Shown here: in pieces, positions 1-12,741 of the stretch | How positions within the stretch are numbered: the stretch's first letter is position 1 | Layout: every line of letters begins with the position of its first letter | NCBI GenBank assembly: GCA_963932465.1 | Contig: OZ010787.1 | Coordinates: forward strand, 36,150,087 to 36,214,086 | Direction: 5' to 3' | Source of the DNA: Maratus speciosus | Taxonomy: Eukaryota > Arthropoda > Arachnida > Araneae > Salticidae | DNA: 64,000 bases | Made by a program: the position numbers and the translations under genes | Notes under the pieces: generated by a model | Databases searched by the model: none | What the model saw: only the letters and a program-made list of their open reading frames with translations | What the model was told of the DNA's origin: nothing

Positions 1-1762
1 TTACCTGACACTATAATATCATCTACATAAATTTCGACCCCTTCTATGTCTCCAAATAATTGCTGATTTCTTTTCATAAAGACCTCTGGAGCTGAGGCGA
101 CTCCGAATGGCATTCTATTGAACTTAAATCTCCCAAAGGGTGAATTGAATGTGCAAATATCTGAACTATTTTCATCAAGAGGTATTTGCCAAAATCCATC
201 CTTGAGATCTAAAACTGAAAATATCTTTTTCCCCTCTAGCCGACTAATGATATCCTCAGGTGACGGTATTACATGGTGCTCTCTTTTTAGCACCTTATTT
301 AAATCTCGAGGATCTAAACATACTCTCAAGTCACCATTTGGTTTTTCAACCACAACTAGGCTTTGGACCCAATCTGTTGGTTTGTTTACTTTTGAAATTA
401 TCCCCCTTTTTTCTAGCAATTTTAGGGTAAGTTTCAATTTTTGAATGATTGACTGAGGAATTCTCCTAGGTGGGTGCACAACAGGACTAGCATTTTCTTT
501 CAAAACTATTTTATAAGGATCACCTGGAAATGTACCTAAACCATTAAATACATCCTTATATGTATCCAAGATATTTTGCTTTTCAGCTTTTACACAATCA
601 ACTCTTTGTATTAACCCTAAGTGACTACATGTTTTTAATCCAAGAATAGGTTTACATATTTTATCAACAATAATAAATTCAATGGGTATATCAACATGAT
701 TATTAATATTACACTTTAACGTTACTTTACCAACAGGTTTAATTTTAAAATTACCAAATGATAAAAGTACAGTATGAGTTTGTTCTACTTCTACATTTAC
801 ATTCAACATTTTGAGAGTGGATAAGGGTAGGACATTTGTCTCTGCCCCTGTATCTAATTTAAAATTAACATTTACATTATTTATTTCAATGTTCTTTACC
901 CATGAATTGAATGAAGTACTTACCACACTGTCAATTTCCACTGCTTCAACAAATAAATTATCATTTGAAATTTCATAAACATGTTTTTCCTTATTAAACT
1001 TACATCCTTTGGCAAAATGATTAAGCTTTTTGCATATTTTACATGTTCTTCCATAAGCAGGGCATTCTGCTTTCCTGTGTTTTCTACCACACTTAAAACA
1101 GTCAAATGTTTCATTTTTAGTGTTCACTTTCTTTCCAGTTCTAGAGTTTTTTAATTTAGAATAATCAGTCCCGGTTTGGTTTCTTCGAACAATGTCCACA
1201 GAAGCACTAGAAGCGTTTGGTCCATTAATAGATTTTAAGTGTTCTTTGCTTATTTCCGTCGTTCTGACAAACTCGGCAGCTTTTTGTAGAGTCAAATCCG
1301 ATTCCCGGAGTAGTCTCTCTTGTAATGAAACATCGCGGATTCCCAAGACAAACGCGATCACGGATTAAGCTTTCTTCTTGGTCTCCAAATTCACACGAGG
1401 CCGCTAGCGTTTTCAAAACGGTAATATAATTGTCCACTGATTGGCTTTCTTGTTGGACTGCTGAGAAAAATTTGTATCTTTCAAATACCACGCTCCGTCG
1501 CGGCGTGCAGTATTGATCAAATTTGTTGATCACAGTAGCGTATGACTCTCTTTCGGTCGCTTCGAATTTGAACGTGTTGAACACATTTACGCCGTCATCA
1601 CCCAGCAGGTTCAGAAGGATTGCTATTTTATTTTTTCTCTGGTTTCTCATTCTTCTCGGTGGCTATCATAAAGTTCTCGAACTTTTGTCTCCACTTTTTC
1701 CAGTTTTCGGCAACATTCCCACACGTGAAGTTAAACTCTGCTGGCGGCTTGAAACATTCCAT
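1..1762 (-). pseudogene. gag-protease-RT reading frame of the Ty3/gypsy element, frameshifted and truncated
   Basis: A start codon at 1762-1760 opens a gag-like frame. It is broken near 1630, where the frame meets a stop in an A-rich run and continues in another frame. It breaks again near 1353, where one extra base shifts the frame. Below that the frame stays open across every part I translated. A nucleocapsid-like segment around 1010-1105 has two Cys/His knuckles, C-X2-C-X3-H-X4-C and C-X2-C-X4-H-X4-C. The protease active-site motif DTGA is at about 842-853. RT motifs include LDLKDGFWQ near 200-230 and the catalytic YVDD at about 20-31. The gag product would be the structural core protein, the protease would mature it and the RT would copy the RNA. 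With two frame breaks near its start this copy should not make a full polyprotein. Confidence 0.85.
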
Positions 1763-1800
1763 CTTAGAGCATGTTGGTTCTATCTTTCAACATCTTCTTC

Positions 1801-1809
1801 CTGACACCA
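1801..1809 (-). other. Candidate primer-binding site (TGGTGTCAG)
   Basis: On the - strand TGGTGTCAGG begins with the TGG expected opposite a tRNA 3' CCA end and resembles the leucine-tRNA-type primer sites used by some Ty3/gypsy elements. It lies between the LTR and the gag start, which fits. Its distance from the proposed LTR end is larger than usual, which lowers confidence. Confidence 0.45.
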
Positions 1810-1861
1810 TATAAGCTTCGGATCTTTGGTAGAGCTTAAGCTCTACTATTATTCTTTATGC

Positions 1862-2084
1862 TGTAATGCATATTAGTTTAAATAACCCAATTAATGGGAC
1901 ATTTTATAAGTACAAAAATCTTTATTAAAAGCAGCTCACAGACACACACGTTCAAGCTACATCTCGTCTGATGTTGTCTGCCGTTAACTCCCGGTTACAG
2001 TTATAAATACAAAATACATAGCGTTAATTATTTAGTTCTCGGTTACAGTTCACGTACGAAATATATACATGCTGATATATTACA
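1862..2084 (-). repeat. Probable 5' LTR of the Ty3/gypsy element
   Basis: The segment is bounded by TGTAAT and ATTACA, the inverted TG...CA ends expected of an LTR. On the - strand it contains an AATAAA-type polyadenylation signal near 1921-1932. The outer boundary at 2084 is supported because the sequence after it is a recognisable MITE end. The inner boundary is less certain: the primer-site candidate is about 50 bases further in, so the LTR could instead run to about 1811. The other LTR is outside the window. Confidence 0.5.
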
Positions 2085-2107
2085 CGGATAAATGGTTCCA
2101 TACTATA
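2085..2107. repeat. Terminal fragment of a pogo-type MITE interrupted by the LTR element
   Basis: GGATAAATGGTTCC followed by ATACTATA is the mirror of the terminal repeat seen at both ends of the complete MITE at 31647-32136. Only this end is visible; the remainder should lie beyond the other side of the LTR insertion. Confidence 0.55.
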
Positions 2108-2839
2108 TATATATATGCGTATTTTTTTTTATTATTATTATTTCATTATATATTTAAACATGCAAAATTTCGTAGTTAAAAAAGCACTTATATGCTGCAA
2201 AACATACATTTAATTTTTTTCATAAATTTCAGCTATTATACATATTTTTTCAATTGTGGTTCGAAAATGATTGATAAAAATTTTCGTTCTGAAAAACAAG
2301 TCCAAGCCAGATTTCAACCCGGGCTGGAAAAACTCAAATCCAGCATGCTGACAATTGTGCTAGTGAACTGCTTGCCAAAGAAGGAAATTTATCTGATTAT
2401 GAACTGTAGCTTAAACTTTTCGACTTATTTTCTCACGACCCCCTGAGGCTTACGCTTTATGGCGCTCATATATTTATATACTAACTATACTCTATCGATA
2501 CACAAATGTTCATCGCATTCGGTGAGACCAACCTTGGACCCTCTCTTGTGAGTTTGTTCCAAAATGTCAAAAGGACTTGGAAAGGTTTCCTGACTTGATA
2601 GCTTTTTTTTTTAAATTAACAGAATGAGACAATAAATAAAAAGCTTCAAACACTGTTATTTAAATAGAGTAAATTGTCTTGATTTTGATTTATTAAAATT
2701 TGTATGGCAGTTAGCTTTGCATTTGATGTTAGTTTAAAAATACAATAGCTTTTCTATTGTGCTGTTTCTACTTTTACTTAGACAACTTGCATATTTTTCT
2801 GATAATTATTCTTTAGTAATGAAAAATTTATATTTACAG
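2108..2839. other. Non-coding stretch upstream of the first visible ENT exon
   Basis: AT-rich sequence with no supported gene. It ends in a normal acceptor (TTTACAG) for exon 1. I searched it for the expected ENT N-terminal segment ending in a PWNFFITA-like motif and did not find it, so the preceding ENT exon must be upstream of the window. Confidence 0.6.
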
Positions 2840-2982
2840 TATTTTGTAGACTTCAAACTTAATGTAAATGGAACAGATGAATCTACAGATGAATATAGAA
2901 CACATTTCTTATCATACATAGGTGTTGCATCTCAAGTACCTAATGTGATATGTAATGCTTTGAATATATTTGTTCAATTTGG
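2840..2982 (+). CDS. SLC29A-like: ENT exon 1 (in window): extracellular loop 1 and membrane segment 2
   Basis: Begins in phase 0 after TTTACAG and ends two bases into a glycine codon before GTAAGA. Encodes residues 1-47 starting YFVDFKLN. It contains an N-G-T glycosylation sequon at residues 10-12, in the loop that is glycosylated in characterised ENTs, then VASQVPN and NALNIFVQF of the second membrane segment. There is no start codon for the protein here; an upstream exon is required. Confidence 0.92.
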
Positions 2983-4231
2983 GTAAGAAATTTCCCTTTA
3001 AAAAATAACCTTTTTATTTATTTAATTTTAGTACAGTACACTTACATAAATCCATGCATCTTAGAACCACAGGTTTTGCAGATCTCAGATTTTCTCTTTC
3101 AAATATAATTTTAATTCATCAAGTCCAAATTGCTTTGAATGTGAATAAAACTTCATGCTACTTTAAAAAAAAAAAATCCTACTTCTTTTATTATTTTAAA
3201 CTATATATTTTTGGTTGCTTACCAAGGTGTAGAAAATTATTTAATGAAGCATACAAAGTAAAACGTTTGTGACATAATTTGTAGCTAATGTGAACTTTTA
3301 AATATAAAGGTTAATAGCACAATACTTGTTAGAAATTATTCTAATGTTATCATTGGATTTCAATAAGCTCATTTTAAATTTCAGTATTAGCCTAAAAAAT
3401 CTGCTTTTCTAGAATGGAATAAAGAGTTGGAAAAAAGGAGAACATGAAGAATAGGTTAATAAATTGTCTAGGTTCATTGAATTAGAATATTCCAATTAAT
3501 AAATGATGCTGTGGAAAATTTTAGTGCCTACTGGAAATTTTGTATCCAGATCACAGGTCTGTGCAGTAATCAGGCCCCAATTATTTCTCCTAGTCCCATA
3601 TTGAAGCCAGTGCCATGACTAGATAGGAACAGCTGCACCCCCTCCCTCCTCTAGACTTCAAATCTTTTAAATACTATTATCTATATTACATTTAAAATTT
3701 CTAAAACTTTGATAAGGAGACTTTACTTCTATTTTTATTTATCATTAAAGTGAACGAAAAAAGAATCAGATGGGAATTAGCTCTACCAGACAATTTCAGA
3801 GCCCCCTCTGACTTTGCTGACTGGTTATGGCCTTGTATCAAAGACTATGCTTACAGATAAATCAACATAAAAACATATTTAAAAATTGTATTTATATTTA
3901 TAAAATTAAGTACTTTGTCATAAATCTAGTAATTGTATGTTCTTTTATGAAAAACAGTTTACATCATGAAGAAATTGAATGGATTTCTGAGATTCTACTG
4001 TGCTACTGCTTTTTTATACTGTAATATTGTTACTTTTTTCTGTATGTAATCTTTTATATCATACTGAATAAAAGACAAAAGAAAAATAATTCCAAAATGT
4101 TAGTACAGGTGTGCAAAGCAGGGATCTGTCAAGATCTCTGTGATAGTCCTGTTTTTCTGAAATTTGTGAAAGATTTTTTATACTTATGAAAAATCTAATC
4201 AAAATTTTCTGAATTTGAAATTAGCGTTATA

Positions 4232-4403
4232 CAGTAAACTCTAAGGTGGAATCGATCGGGACCAAGAAAATTGTCCACAGTAGACAATATTCTGCCTTTA
4301 GACAAATTTTACTCTGTGTTGTGGATTTTCAGGGACTTGAAACTCTTTTCAAGTTAGACAGATTTCAGTCTTACACAGAATCTGCTTTACAGAGAGTTTA
4401 CTG
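4232..4403. mobile_element. pogo-type MITE, 172 bp
   Basis: Terminal inverted repeats CAGTAAACTCT and AGAGTTTACTG are perfect and are flanked by TA on both sides (4230-4231 and 4404-4405), the target duplication of the Tc1/mariner/pogo superfamily. There is no coding capacity. Confidence 0.75.
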
Positions 4404-4439
4404 TATTTATGTTTCTGTGTAGATATATAACAGGGCTCT

Positions 4440-4841
4440 AGTGTTGACTCTAAGCTGCTTTAGCAGGGCGCAGTGCCCGGCGGCCCTTTTTATTTCTTTT
4501 TTGTGCCTGGCGGCTCTTTTAAACCCTTCCTATGCGTCCGGCTACCCTTTTTAACATTTCCTAATCGCTGTCATCCCGTAGCAATTCAATTGATCCCGAG
4601 AAAATATCACAAATTTTAGAGACTCTAAACGAACCAGTTCAAAATATTTTTTGTGAACAAGGTACAGGTGTGTCCTTTTTGAATAAAATGGTGCCCTTTT
4701 TTAGAATAGTTTTCTCTTTTTGAAATAAAGGTACCCTTTTTTTAGAATAGTGTTCCCTTTTTGAAAAATACCCTTTTTTTAGAATAGTGTTCCCTTTTTG
4801 AAAAATTCCCGCCCGGCAGCCTTTTTTCTAGAGTCAACACT
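4440..4841. mobile_element. hAT-type non-autonomous element, 402 bp
   Basis: Ends are the perfect 13-bp inverted repeat AGTGTTGACTCTA / TAGAGTCAACACT. The flanks AGGGCTCT (4432-4439) and AGGACTCC (4842-4849) match at 6 of 8 positions, as expected for an aged 8-bp hAT target duplication. The interior carries several degenerate copies of a short unit, around GCCCGGCGGCCCTTTTT in the left part and TTTTTTAGAATAGTGTTCCC in the right. There is no open frame. It sits 36 bp from the neighbouring MITE. Confidence 0.7.
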
Positions 4842-5698
4842 AGGACTCCTTTTATAACAACAAAAACTACTATTGGTCATGCATCAGACATTTATTTGGT
4901 GATGGTCCTGCTGTTATATTAGCAGAGCAATCCTAGATAATAAATTCACCCTTCTGCAACTAAGCTATTTTGTAATAGATCCAAATTTATGTTAAAAAAG
5001 TTCAATATATGCAGCTTTTGTGTTTGTAGCTGGGAGAGTTTTGCATAAAGTCCATTTTTAAGACTACCAATTTTGTGAAAATTTATTCTTGTTTTTAAAA
5101 ATGAATGAAAAATATTGAATAAATGAAATTTGTTAACCCTGTAAGGTGAAAGCACATTGACTTAGGTGCTTATAACAGCATTTAAAAGTTGAATGTATGA
5201 AAATTATGACTATTAAAATAATGACATAACCATTAGTTTTAACCACATAAAGTTACTTACTTGAAAAGCCATAAATGTTCTGTTTTTTACTGATGTTTAG
5301 CATACCCGAAATAACTGGTAATAGATTCTTAATTTCAATCTTATATACAGACCCATAACAGCTTTGTTTTTGATGTATTTTCCCTTTATGAGAATGATAA
5401 AAATGGAAAGGTTTTTTTAGAAAGGGAGCAGGTTACCATACATTCTCAATGGATCAAATATGCATCTATTTATGAATTCTTAATAAATAAAATTAGTATT
5501 AAATACATTGAAAATAGTTTAATGCACAATATGATTTTTGCTTGAGTTTTTTAAAAGTATGTAAAACAAAAAGTAATGAAACACCTACTTTAATGTTTAT
5601 GATTAAATAAATATTTATTTTCTAACATAAACTTGTTAAATTTATTTATATCACTTACTACTGATTCAAAATTGGTAAGAATTTGTACATACAAAGTG

Positions 5699-7358
5699 AT
5701 CATAATTAAACTCAGCTTGTTCTGGAACATGATCAAATTGTGAAAATGGAGCCAAATTTTGTAGGATGATTAAACAAGACTAGGGATGAAGGATTCCCTG
5801 GAAAAAAGTTCCAAATGTTACTGCTAGGAGGATGTGTGGCGCTTTTTTCAGAAGTCTTTATCCATTTCATCATTTCTATGTATCCATTGTAGTTTTTTCC
5901 CTTTCTCTTTTATATTTCATTCTTTTTATTTCGTATTCTCTTATTTTTTTCTATTCTAGATTTTAAATTATACTCAAGATATGCTTTGGTCAGTATGATA
6001 TAGAATACTGGCTTACCAGCCCGGGTCCGTGATAACCTTAAATGAACCACAAATTTGTATGGTTTTATATCTTTAACTCCATTTTGTCTGAATTTATATT
6101 TTAAATAAAAGGATCCCAAATAAGTATTGAATTGAAAGTATATGCTATTTGTTATTTGATTTTTGGCGTCTATGCAATACCAAAGAAACACTCAGGTTTT
6201 TACTGATTTCATCAAAATTCTCACACATTTTATTTTGTCAAAAAAATATTTCTGCCTGTTCGAATGTTTTGAAATTTTTGTAGGTGATGTAAATCTGTTC
6301 TATTTAGATGCTCTAAAAAGATTGTGCTTAAAATATAGCTGTTTAATTATTTTTAGCGTAGAAAGAAATATAGTCTTCGTGATCACCAAGTGACTGGCAT
6401 ATTTGAAAGGGTTAAAATTCACATTTCTTAAAACCGATTGCTCCATTGATTAGAAGGTGGCTTTAAGAGCATATTTTTGGTTTAAAAGTACCTCTAAAAT
6501 TGCGCCCTGGAAGAGCGTTGCCATAAGGTTGAAAAACGTTTTTCAGAAAAACAACCCTTTTTTTTTTATTTTTTTTTTTAAACGTTAACTTTGATATATT
6601 TTTTAATTGATTGCAGCATTTGCAACATAAGAGTACTGATCTTTCAGACTATGTCTTCTGATTTTAACTTTATTAAGAGGTTTGGCCGATGGAAATTAAT
6701 AAATAATGAAAAAATATCTGTCCCAAAATTCCTTCTTTCTAATCTTCATTTCCTCTTGATGCGTAAATAGGGCATCTGGGCATATGCAAGCACTTTTTCC
6801 CTCTCAGAAGGAGAGAGATGAGATTTTATGAGAAATGAGAGTTCTTTGTAATTTTTAATTAATAACTTAGCTAATTATTAGAAATTCCAAATTCTGAGTA
6901 TCAGGTGCACTAGGAGAGGCCTTGGACTAACCTCATACAAATTTTCATCCTTGTACGTGCAGTAGATTTTGCTAGACATTGCAGACAGACACCCAGAGCA
7001 AAACTTTCTTTTATTAGTGTATTATAAATTGTCATGTTTTGAACCAGGTAACAACTAATAAGAATATTATAGAATTTTTTTTTTAAGACATTAAAGTGAC
7101 TTAAATATGAGTCATAGAAACTAACATAAACATTGTGAAATTAAAAAAAAAAAAAAAAATTAAACTTGCCAATCAAAAGATGGACTAACAAATTGCAGAT
7201 GGGTTTCAGCCATCCATAGGAAAACACCCCCAACAGGCTTACAACTTGGAGCTACGATTCGGATTTCCCTTTATCCATTCTTGTTTAATCATCCTGCAAA
7301 TTTTGGCTCCATTCTCGCAATTAGATCATGCTACAGAACATCTGAGTTTAATTATGGC
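5699..7358. repeat. Diverged inverted repeat pair with ~1.4-kb spacer
   Basis: The segment at about 5699-5815, with GGATGATTAAACAAGA and GGAGCCAAATTTTG, recurs inverted at about 7245-7358. The arms are only moderately similar. They could be the ends of a decayed foldback element or two independent copies of one interspersed repeat; no target duplication was identified. The spacer has no supported gene. Confidence 0.5.
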
Positions 7359-7934
7359 CACATCAAGGTGGCCATTAAACTGTTAGTAGCTGAAGTTTAT
7401 TACGTGTGATCAAATGTGCATGCAGTAGAAATCTGTGAAAGCAAAACCTGTCTATAATGAGAACCTGCCTTAAAAATTCATCTGCTGAAAAGTTTATAAA
7501 GGGATAATACAATAAGGGATGATGTATCTTTTAAGACTGACACCCATCAATAGAATTTTTTGCAGCCCATTGCAGTTCCATCTTAGCAGGTTTTACTATA
7601 TATATAGGGACATTATTTGATTAGAAATTTGTCTTAGTATTAAAAAGAGTTTTTGTGTTTAAATTAAACTTTATCAAGCTATGTTTTAAAGAACATTAAA
7701 AACCTTATATCTATAAACTTGGTTACAGTATTGTACTTTCAGGTTGTTAAATTTTCTCAAATGATGCAAGAGCATTGTATATGCATATTGTGATAATTAA
7801 GAAATAAGTTAAGCATTTAAAAATGTAAACATGCATTTTGTAGATATATTTGATTTTAAATGGATTTTTTAAACCAGTTCAATTGTCTCTTCTTTTTAGA
7901 TCTTTAATCAAATGCTAAAATTATTTTTTCACAG

Positions 7935-8032
7935 GGGAGGAAATTTAACATTCCGAATAATTGGAAGTATTATAGTTGAGATTATAATTTTTATCATAAC
8001 AGTATTTCTAGCCATGCTGGATTCCTCAACGT
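7935..8032 (+). CDS. SLC29A-like: ENT exon 2: membrane segment 3
   Basis: The first base completes the glycine codon split from exon 1; the last base starts a tryptophan codon. Encodes NLTFRIIGS and a hydrophobic run ending TVFLAMLDSST, a well-conserved ENT stretch. The donor is placed at GT|GTAAGT rather than two bases earlier because only that choice restores TGG with exon 3. Confidence 0.92.
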
Positions 8033-8124
8033 GTAAGTTTTTTCTTTTTCAATTATTTCAAATATTCTTATATTTTAAATTGTCTTTTTTAACTATAAAA
8101 TATTGATAACTTTAATTTTTCTAG

Positions 8125-8175
8125 GGCCTGGAATATTTTTCTATGTAACGATGGCATCTGTTGTTGTAATAAATA
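8125..8175 (+). CDS. SLC29A-like: ENT exon 3: membrane segment 4
   Basis: A 51-base exon after a 92-base intron, the shortest in the gene. Encodes W-P-G-I-F-F-Y-V-T-M-A-S-V-V-V-I-N, the ENT membrane helix with a conserved TMAS motif. Ends after one base of a methionine codon before GTAAGT. Confidence 0.92.
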
Positions 8176-11100
8176 GTAAGTTTCCTGAAGATTATTAAGA
8201 TATTAGTGTTTCACTTGCTATAATGCTGTGAATAATGTCAATGACACTTTCACAAAATTAGACAAAATAAATTTACTTAATTTGCATGTGTTTCGGCATA
8301 TAAAATTGTTATGATGTAATAAAATTCTGTTTCTACATTTTTATAGCTATAAAAGAAAAATATTAAAAGTAATCATTCTAATTAAAAGAGTGATTGCTTA
8401 TTAATTATAATCTGATAAATCTACCAAGAAACTGTTAATTACATGGTGATAAAATTCATTTTATGGAATATTTTGCTGTAAAGTGTATCAAATTTAACAA
8501 AATAAAACAGCCATTGAATATTAATTCCATATTAACAGAAAAGAGGTTGGATTCATGGGATAACCTAAAACTTAACAAGATAAATTTTTCCTTATTATTT
8601 TCTGATTTTGTGCTTAAAATTTTTTAACTAATAGAAAATTTTGATCATTATTACATTTTTTAAAATTGTTATTGTTCCTAAACTACATTATATAAGTAAT
8701 CTGCATACATTAAATCTTTTCATACATATAGTAATAAGTCCTTTCATGCACAACTTTCCTTTTCATATAACATTTTCATTCTTATATTCTTACCAACATG
8801 TTTTTCCTTGACTTTAAAAATAATAAGATCTGAGACTGTCAAACATTTTATAATTTAATATTTCTAGTTCAACTTTGTAAACAGATTATAATCTGTTGAC
8901 AGGACTGAAACTTGTAAAATGTATAGCCATTGGAGAAAAAAAAATATATCCGCTATAATTTCTTAACAAATATTAGTAGGAAAATTAAACTTGTACCACC
9001 CTATTGGATATAATGTTGACTTTTATTTTACACTTAATGTTTTCATAGGGGCTATCTCCATATTTAAAAAAATAACAAACATTAAACCTTTCAATATGAG
9101 CACCTAAATTTGACACCAAAATACAAATCTAGTTGCTCAAATTAGTCCAATTATTAATTTCACAAAGTTTCTACGATTAGTTCTAGCGATAATGAATAGA
9201 TAAAATTGTGCTGATTTCCATTACAGTAATGGTCAGATTCAGTGCGGATTTTATTAATGTTTTTAGTAGAAAATATTAGTGTTATGTAAATACTAAATAA
9301 ATTAAATTTTCCAAAATTGAGACCATTGTTACAATTATTAACAGTTTTTGAGATTATCATTTCTTTTCAATTAATATGAGACTTGGCTTTTTCAGCATAA
9401 TTAAAAAACTACTTGGTGGAATGAGCCTAAATTTCATCTATACTTAAAGTTTCCAGAAATAGACTTCTGTTAATGATTTATATATATATGTATATTTTAA
9501 TATTAATTTCATAAAACAAATATTGTATCATTAAATTATGGAAAGTTAGATGATATATTTGTTTGTATATTTAATGTATGTATTGTATGTTTGTATATTT
9601 ATTTTTATAAAGGATATATTCAGTGCTGTAGTTGGGTGGGAACGTGTGGGATCACCACTCCCAGAAATATTTGGTTTGCTACTGTTAAAAAAAAAAAAAA
9701 AAAAAAAAAAAATCGTGTATGAGCAATTTTTTTTTTCAAGAGAAATGGTAATTTATGCTAGTTTTAAGGAGGTCTGTTTCACTTATATTCATAAGCCATG
9801 TAGGACCTTCCTTAAATATTTTTGTCATGAACCATATTGAAATCTTGGTAGTGATCCGAAAGAAAAATTGCAGACGAGTTAGTTTGTCGTAAATCAGAGA
9901 GCACAGAAAATACCTCTCATCATTGTTCTTTTGAAAACTTTTAGAATAGATGTGCCAGTAATTATAAATGGATTTATTTCTGAAATTTTAATTTATTTTG
10001 ATTCATATAAGAAAATGTTACTGTGCGAATGATTAAATATTTCTTTTAGATGGATGCTATTCACATACAGCACTTTAAAAACTAGAATATAATAATTATA
10101 ACTGTTAATTGAAAAAAAGTTTACTTTTGGCTAAATGCTTTAAATTGGATTTTGGCTAAGCAAAAATCCAGTAGCATTAACATTCACTCTATGAAAAGGT
10201 GAGTTCCCACAAATAATTTTTTTCAACTACAGTACTGGATATATTTATGTTTAGATAAGTTATATGTTTATACAAAATCAACATAATAAATGAATATTTT
10301 ACACAATATAAATAAAAATGCATAAAGCTAATTTAACATTAGAGAGTTAAAATTTTAAGAATTGTAATTGCTAAACTTCTCATCTAAATCATGAAATTTG
10401 GTATCTGGACATAAATTTCAATGTAGATAAAACATATTTTGTCAAAATAGCCTGTTGTCAGTGAAAATTTAAAAAGTTAGATCAAATTTTAATATGTAGA
10501 TGACTCTTAATCTATGCATATAATTTAATACTAGACTTTACTACCAATCGGTTTGTTCTAGTATAATTTTTATACAATTGACTTCCAGGCAGAATTAGTG
10601 AGGTATACTTTTCCATGACTCTAAAAGTATGTATTAAACTTTAATGCAAATGGGTATCTGTTTTATAATAGCTAATGAGATTATTATTATTTAATATTGA
10701 TATAAATTTATTGCAAAATTCCTATTTTACAATAAAAATATTTTTAACTAAATTGATTTTATATTCATGTGCATTTTTTATTTTATTTAAAAAAATCATG
10801 AATGGATAAAAATAAAGATATTTTTTCATTTTTTTTAAAGTCTTTGTTTTTAATGTTCAAAAGTCAAGTAACTAAAAGTAGACAAGATTTTCCTGTTGTC
10901 TGGGACTGTTTTATGCAGGATTTTTCTGGCAGTTTTTCTGCCATTTAAAAAAAAAAAAAATGGACAACTGGGTTTCATAATTTTCTGGATTTTGGATTAA
11001 AACTCAAATTGATACAAAAAACCAAAAAATCCAATACATTCCTTTTCCAAACAGCATGCTAGGTATAACATAAACAACAATGAAAATTGTAAACAAAAAA

Positions 11101-12106
11101 CTTAAACTTTAAAAAAAATATTTCATTATTAAATAACACCTTAGTTGTAGCACCAAGTTTGTTATTTTTATCATAGAGTTATGTTAGATAACTATTCTAT
11201 TAAATTTTGAGATTTATATTCTATATAAGACCCTAACAGCACCATAACCAAAATGCGAATTAACGATGATTAAAATGCAACTATTATTGTCATCGTTTGT
11301 TATCATGTGATATGGAGGATGAGTTGTACAAAATTTACTGTGATGTTCATAAGGTTTGAAAAATAAGTAGTTATTAAATAAATTGTTTCTACAAACAAAA
11401 GTGACTTGAATTTATAAAATAAAATTCAATACACATTATCAAATTATATGTTACAAAACTGTATTTAAATGGAACTTGAGTCTTCTATTCCTTTACATAC
11501 CTATATATCCTATTCCTATTGGAAAAAGAATTTTACAAGTACAATTATCACCTTTTTTCCATGTTTACATTCTACTTAAAAGTCTATTTTCTATATTTGA
11601 TGAAATCCATTAAGTGTTTTAGAGAATTTTTTGTCTTCCATAATGTCCAGAATATTTCTTTTCCTCTAGCTTGGGGAACATAAGGTGCGTTTTTATATTT
11701 TTCTACTGACATTTCATTTTGAGATGTAAGATAGCCAGTTAATATTTTTTAAATAACATGAAGAGTCTATATCTCGACAAAATTTACTTTCATCACTTTC
11801 ATAATGTTCTATAATGAAAGAAATTCTATACTTGATCTGATACCCTGCTCATGATAAATTCTGTCATCCAAAGAGCCTTCACAAACATGTAGTTCTGATA
11901 TATTTCCATCCTCATCCAAGGTGTGTCAAAATGAATATTTATTGAAATTTCTTTTGGATTACATGGAAGTAGTATTTATGTACTGGGTACATTTACTGGA
12001 TCTTTAGCCACATAAGTTTCATCATTCAAATGGAGATTATTCGTAAGATTTTTCTATAGATGCATCAAGAGCCTGATTTTGCTTGTTGGCTCTGATCCTT
12101 CATGTA

Positions 12107-12254
12107 CACTGTTAAAAATCTGAGCAATTTGCTGCATCGTTACAGAAAACAGTTACTTCACTGTATCATAGAGCATTCTCATTGGTCAGAATAGAGATAT
12201 TCTATAAAAGCAGTGGAGTGACAATGCAGCAAATTGGTCAGATTTTTAACAGTG
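12107..12254. mobile_element. Short hairpin MITE with TA target duplication, 148 bp
   Basis: CACTGTTAAAAATCTGA at the left end matches TCAGATTTTTAACAGTG at the right end. The inverted arms continue with one mismatch through CAATTTGCTGCAT, about 31 bp each. TA flanks both ends (12105-12106 and 12255-12256). The ends resemble Tc1/mariner-derived MITEs. Confidence 0.72.
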
Positions 12255-12741
12255 TATTTTCGAACAGTTTTTACAAATACTCTAATCTCAAGTTTTTTCT
12301 TTTTAATATACATTAAAGTTGATTGTATTAAGCTCAATTTTTTAGTGCAACTGCATAGGTGGAAATTGGAGGGTTTTTCTTGAATAGATTCTCTATTTTG
12401 CAAATGATTTTTTTTAGATTTAGATAAAGTACAACCTTCAGGTTTTTCTGTATTCTGCCGTTTCCTATCTTAAGTTAAAACAAAGAGCAAACACAAGAAA
12501 AATGTTGTTTTAGTAATTGATAAACTTCAGTTTACCTGAAAAAGAAATAAGTATTGTATACAATTTATTTTGTAATAAGATGCAAATTTTAGTATACCTA
12601 CTTCTTGTTTAAATTTATATCCCATTTTGTAAAATGTTGCAAATATTAAAAAAATCCACCATGGTGATTTTATAATAAGAAGTGGCAGTCACTTGAATCA
12701 TGATATGATGAATTTAAAAAGTCACCTTCTGGTTATTATTG

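Larger units (their letters stand above)
1..2084 (-). mobile_element. Ty3/gypsy-type LTR retroelement, 5' portion
   Basis: Read on the - strand, the order is LTR, untranslated leader, gag with two zinc knuckles, aspartic protease, then reverse transcriptase. The RT runs off base 1, so the rest of pol and the 3' LTR lie outside the window. The gag-protease-RT order and motif set are those of Ty3/gypsy elements of arthropods. The element lies upstream of the first visible ENT exon, on the opposite strand to the host gene. The + strand flank beyond 2084 matches the end of a pogo-type MITE family also present at 31647-32136, so the insertion appears to have landed inside an older MITE. Two frameshifts show it is no longer intact. 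Family is confident; exact lineage is not resolved. Confidence 0.85.
2983..7934. other. ENT intron 1 (4.95 kb)
   Basis: Donor GTAAGA, acceptor TTTTTTCACAG. It holds a pogo-type MITE (4232-4403), a hAT-type MITE (4440-4841) and a diverged inverted repeat pair (5699-5815 and 7245-7358). The remaining stretches, about 2983-4230, 4850-5690, 5820-7240 and 7360-7930, are AT-rich with short homopolymer runs and no supported gene. An open frame on the - strand at 5910-6191 has no recognisable domain. Confidence 0.7.

Noticed and set aside
920..1114. 64-codon open frame on the - strand
   Set aside because: It is an out-of-frame shadow of the Ty3/gypsy gag-protease frame.
1523..1814. + strand open frames over the gag region
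   Set aside because: Antisense to the recognised gag sequence.
5910..6191. 93-codon - strand open frame
   Set aside because: Low-complexity Lys/Ile/Asn-rich, no domain, no splice or promoter context, within an ENT intron.
7442..7596. Possible small Tigger-like MITE
   Set aside because: The right end TTTTACTATA resembles a Tigger-type terminus, but the left end is too eroded and the TA flank is not clear.
9550..9840. 96-codon open frame with a poly-lysine run
   Set aside because: The lysine run is just a long A homopolymer; no other support.
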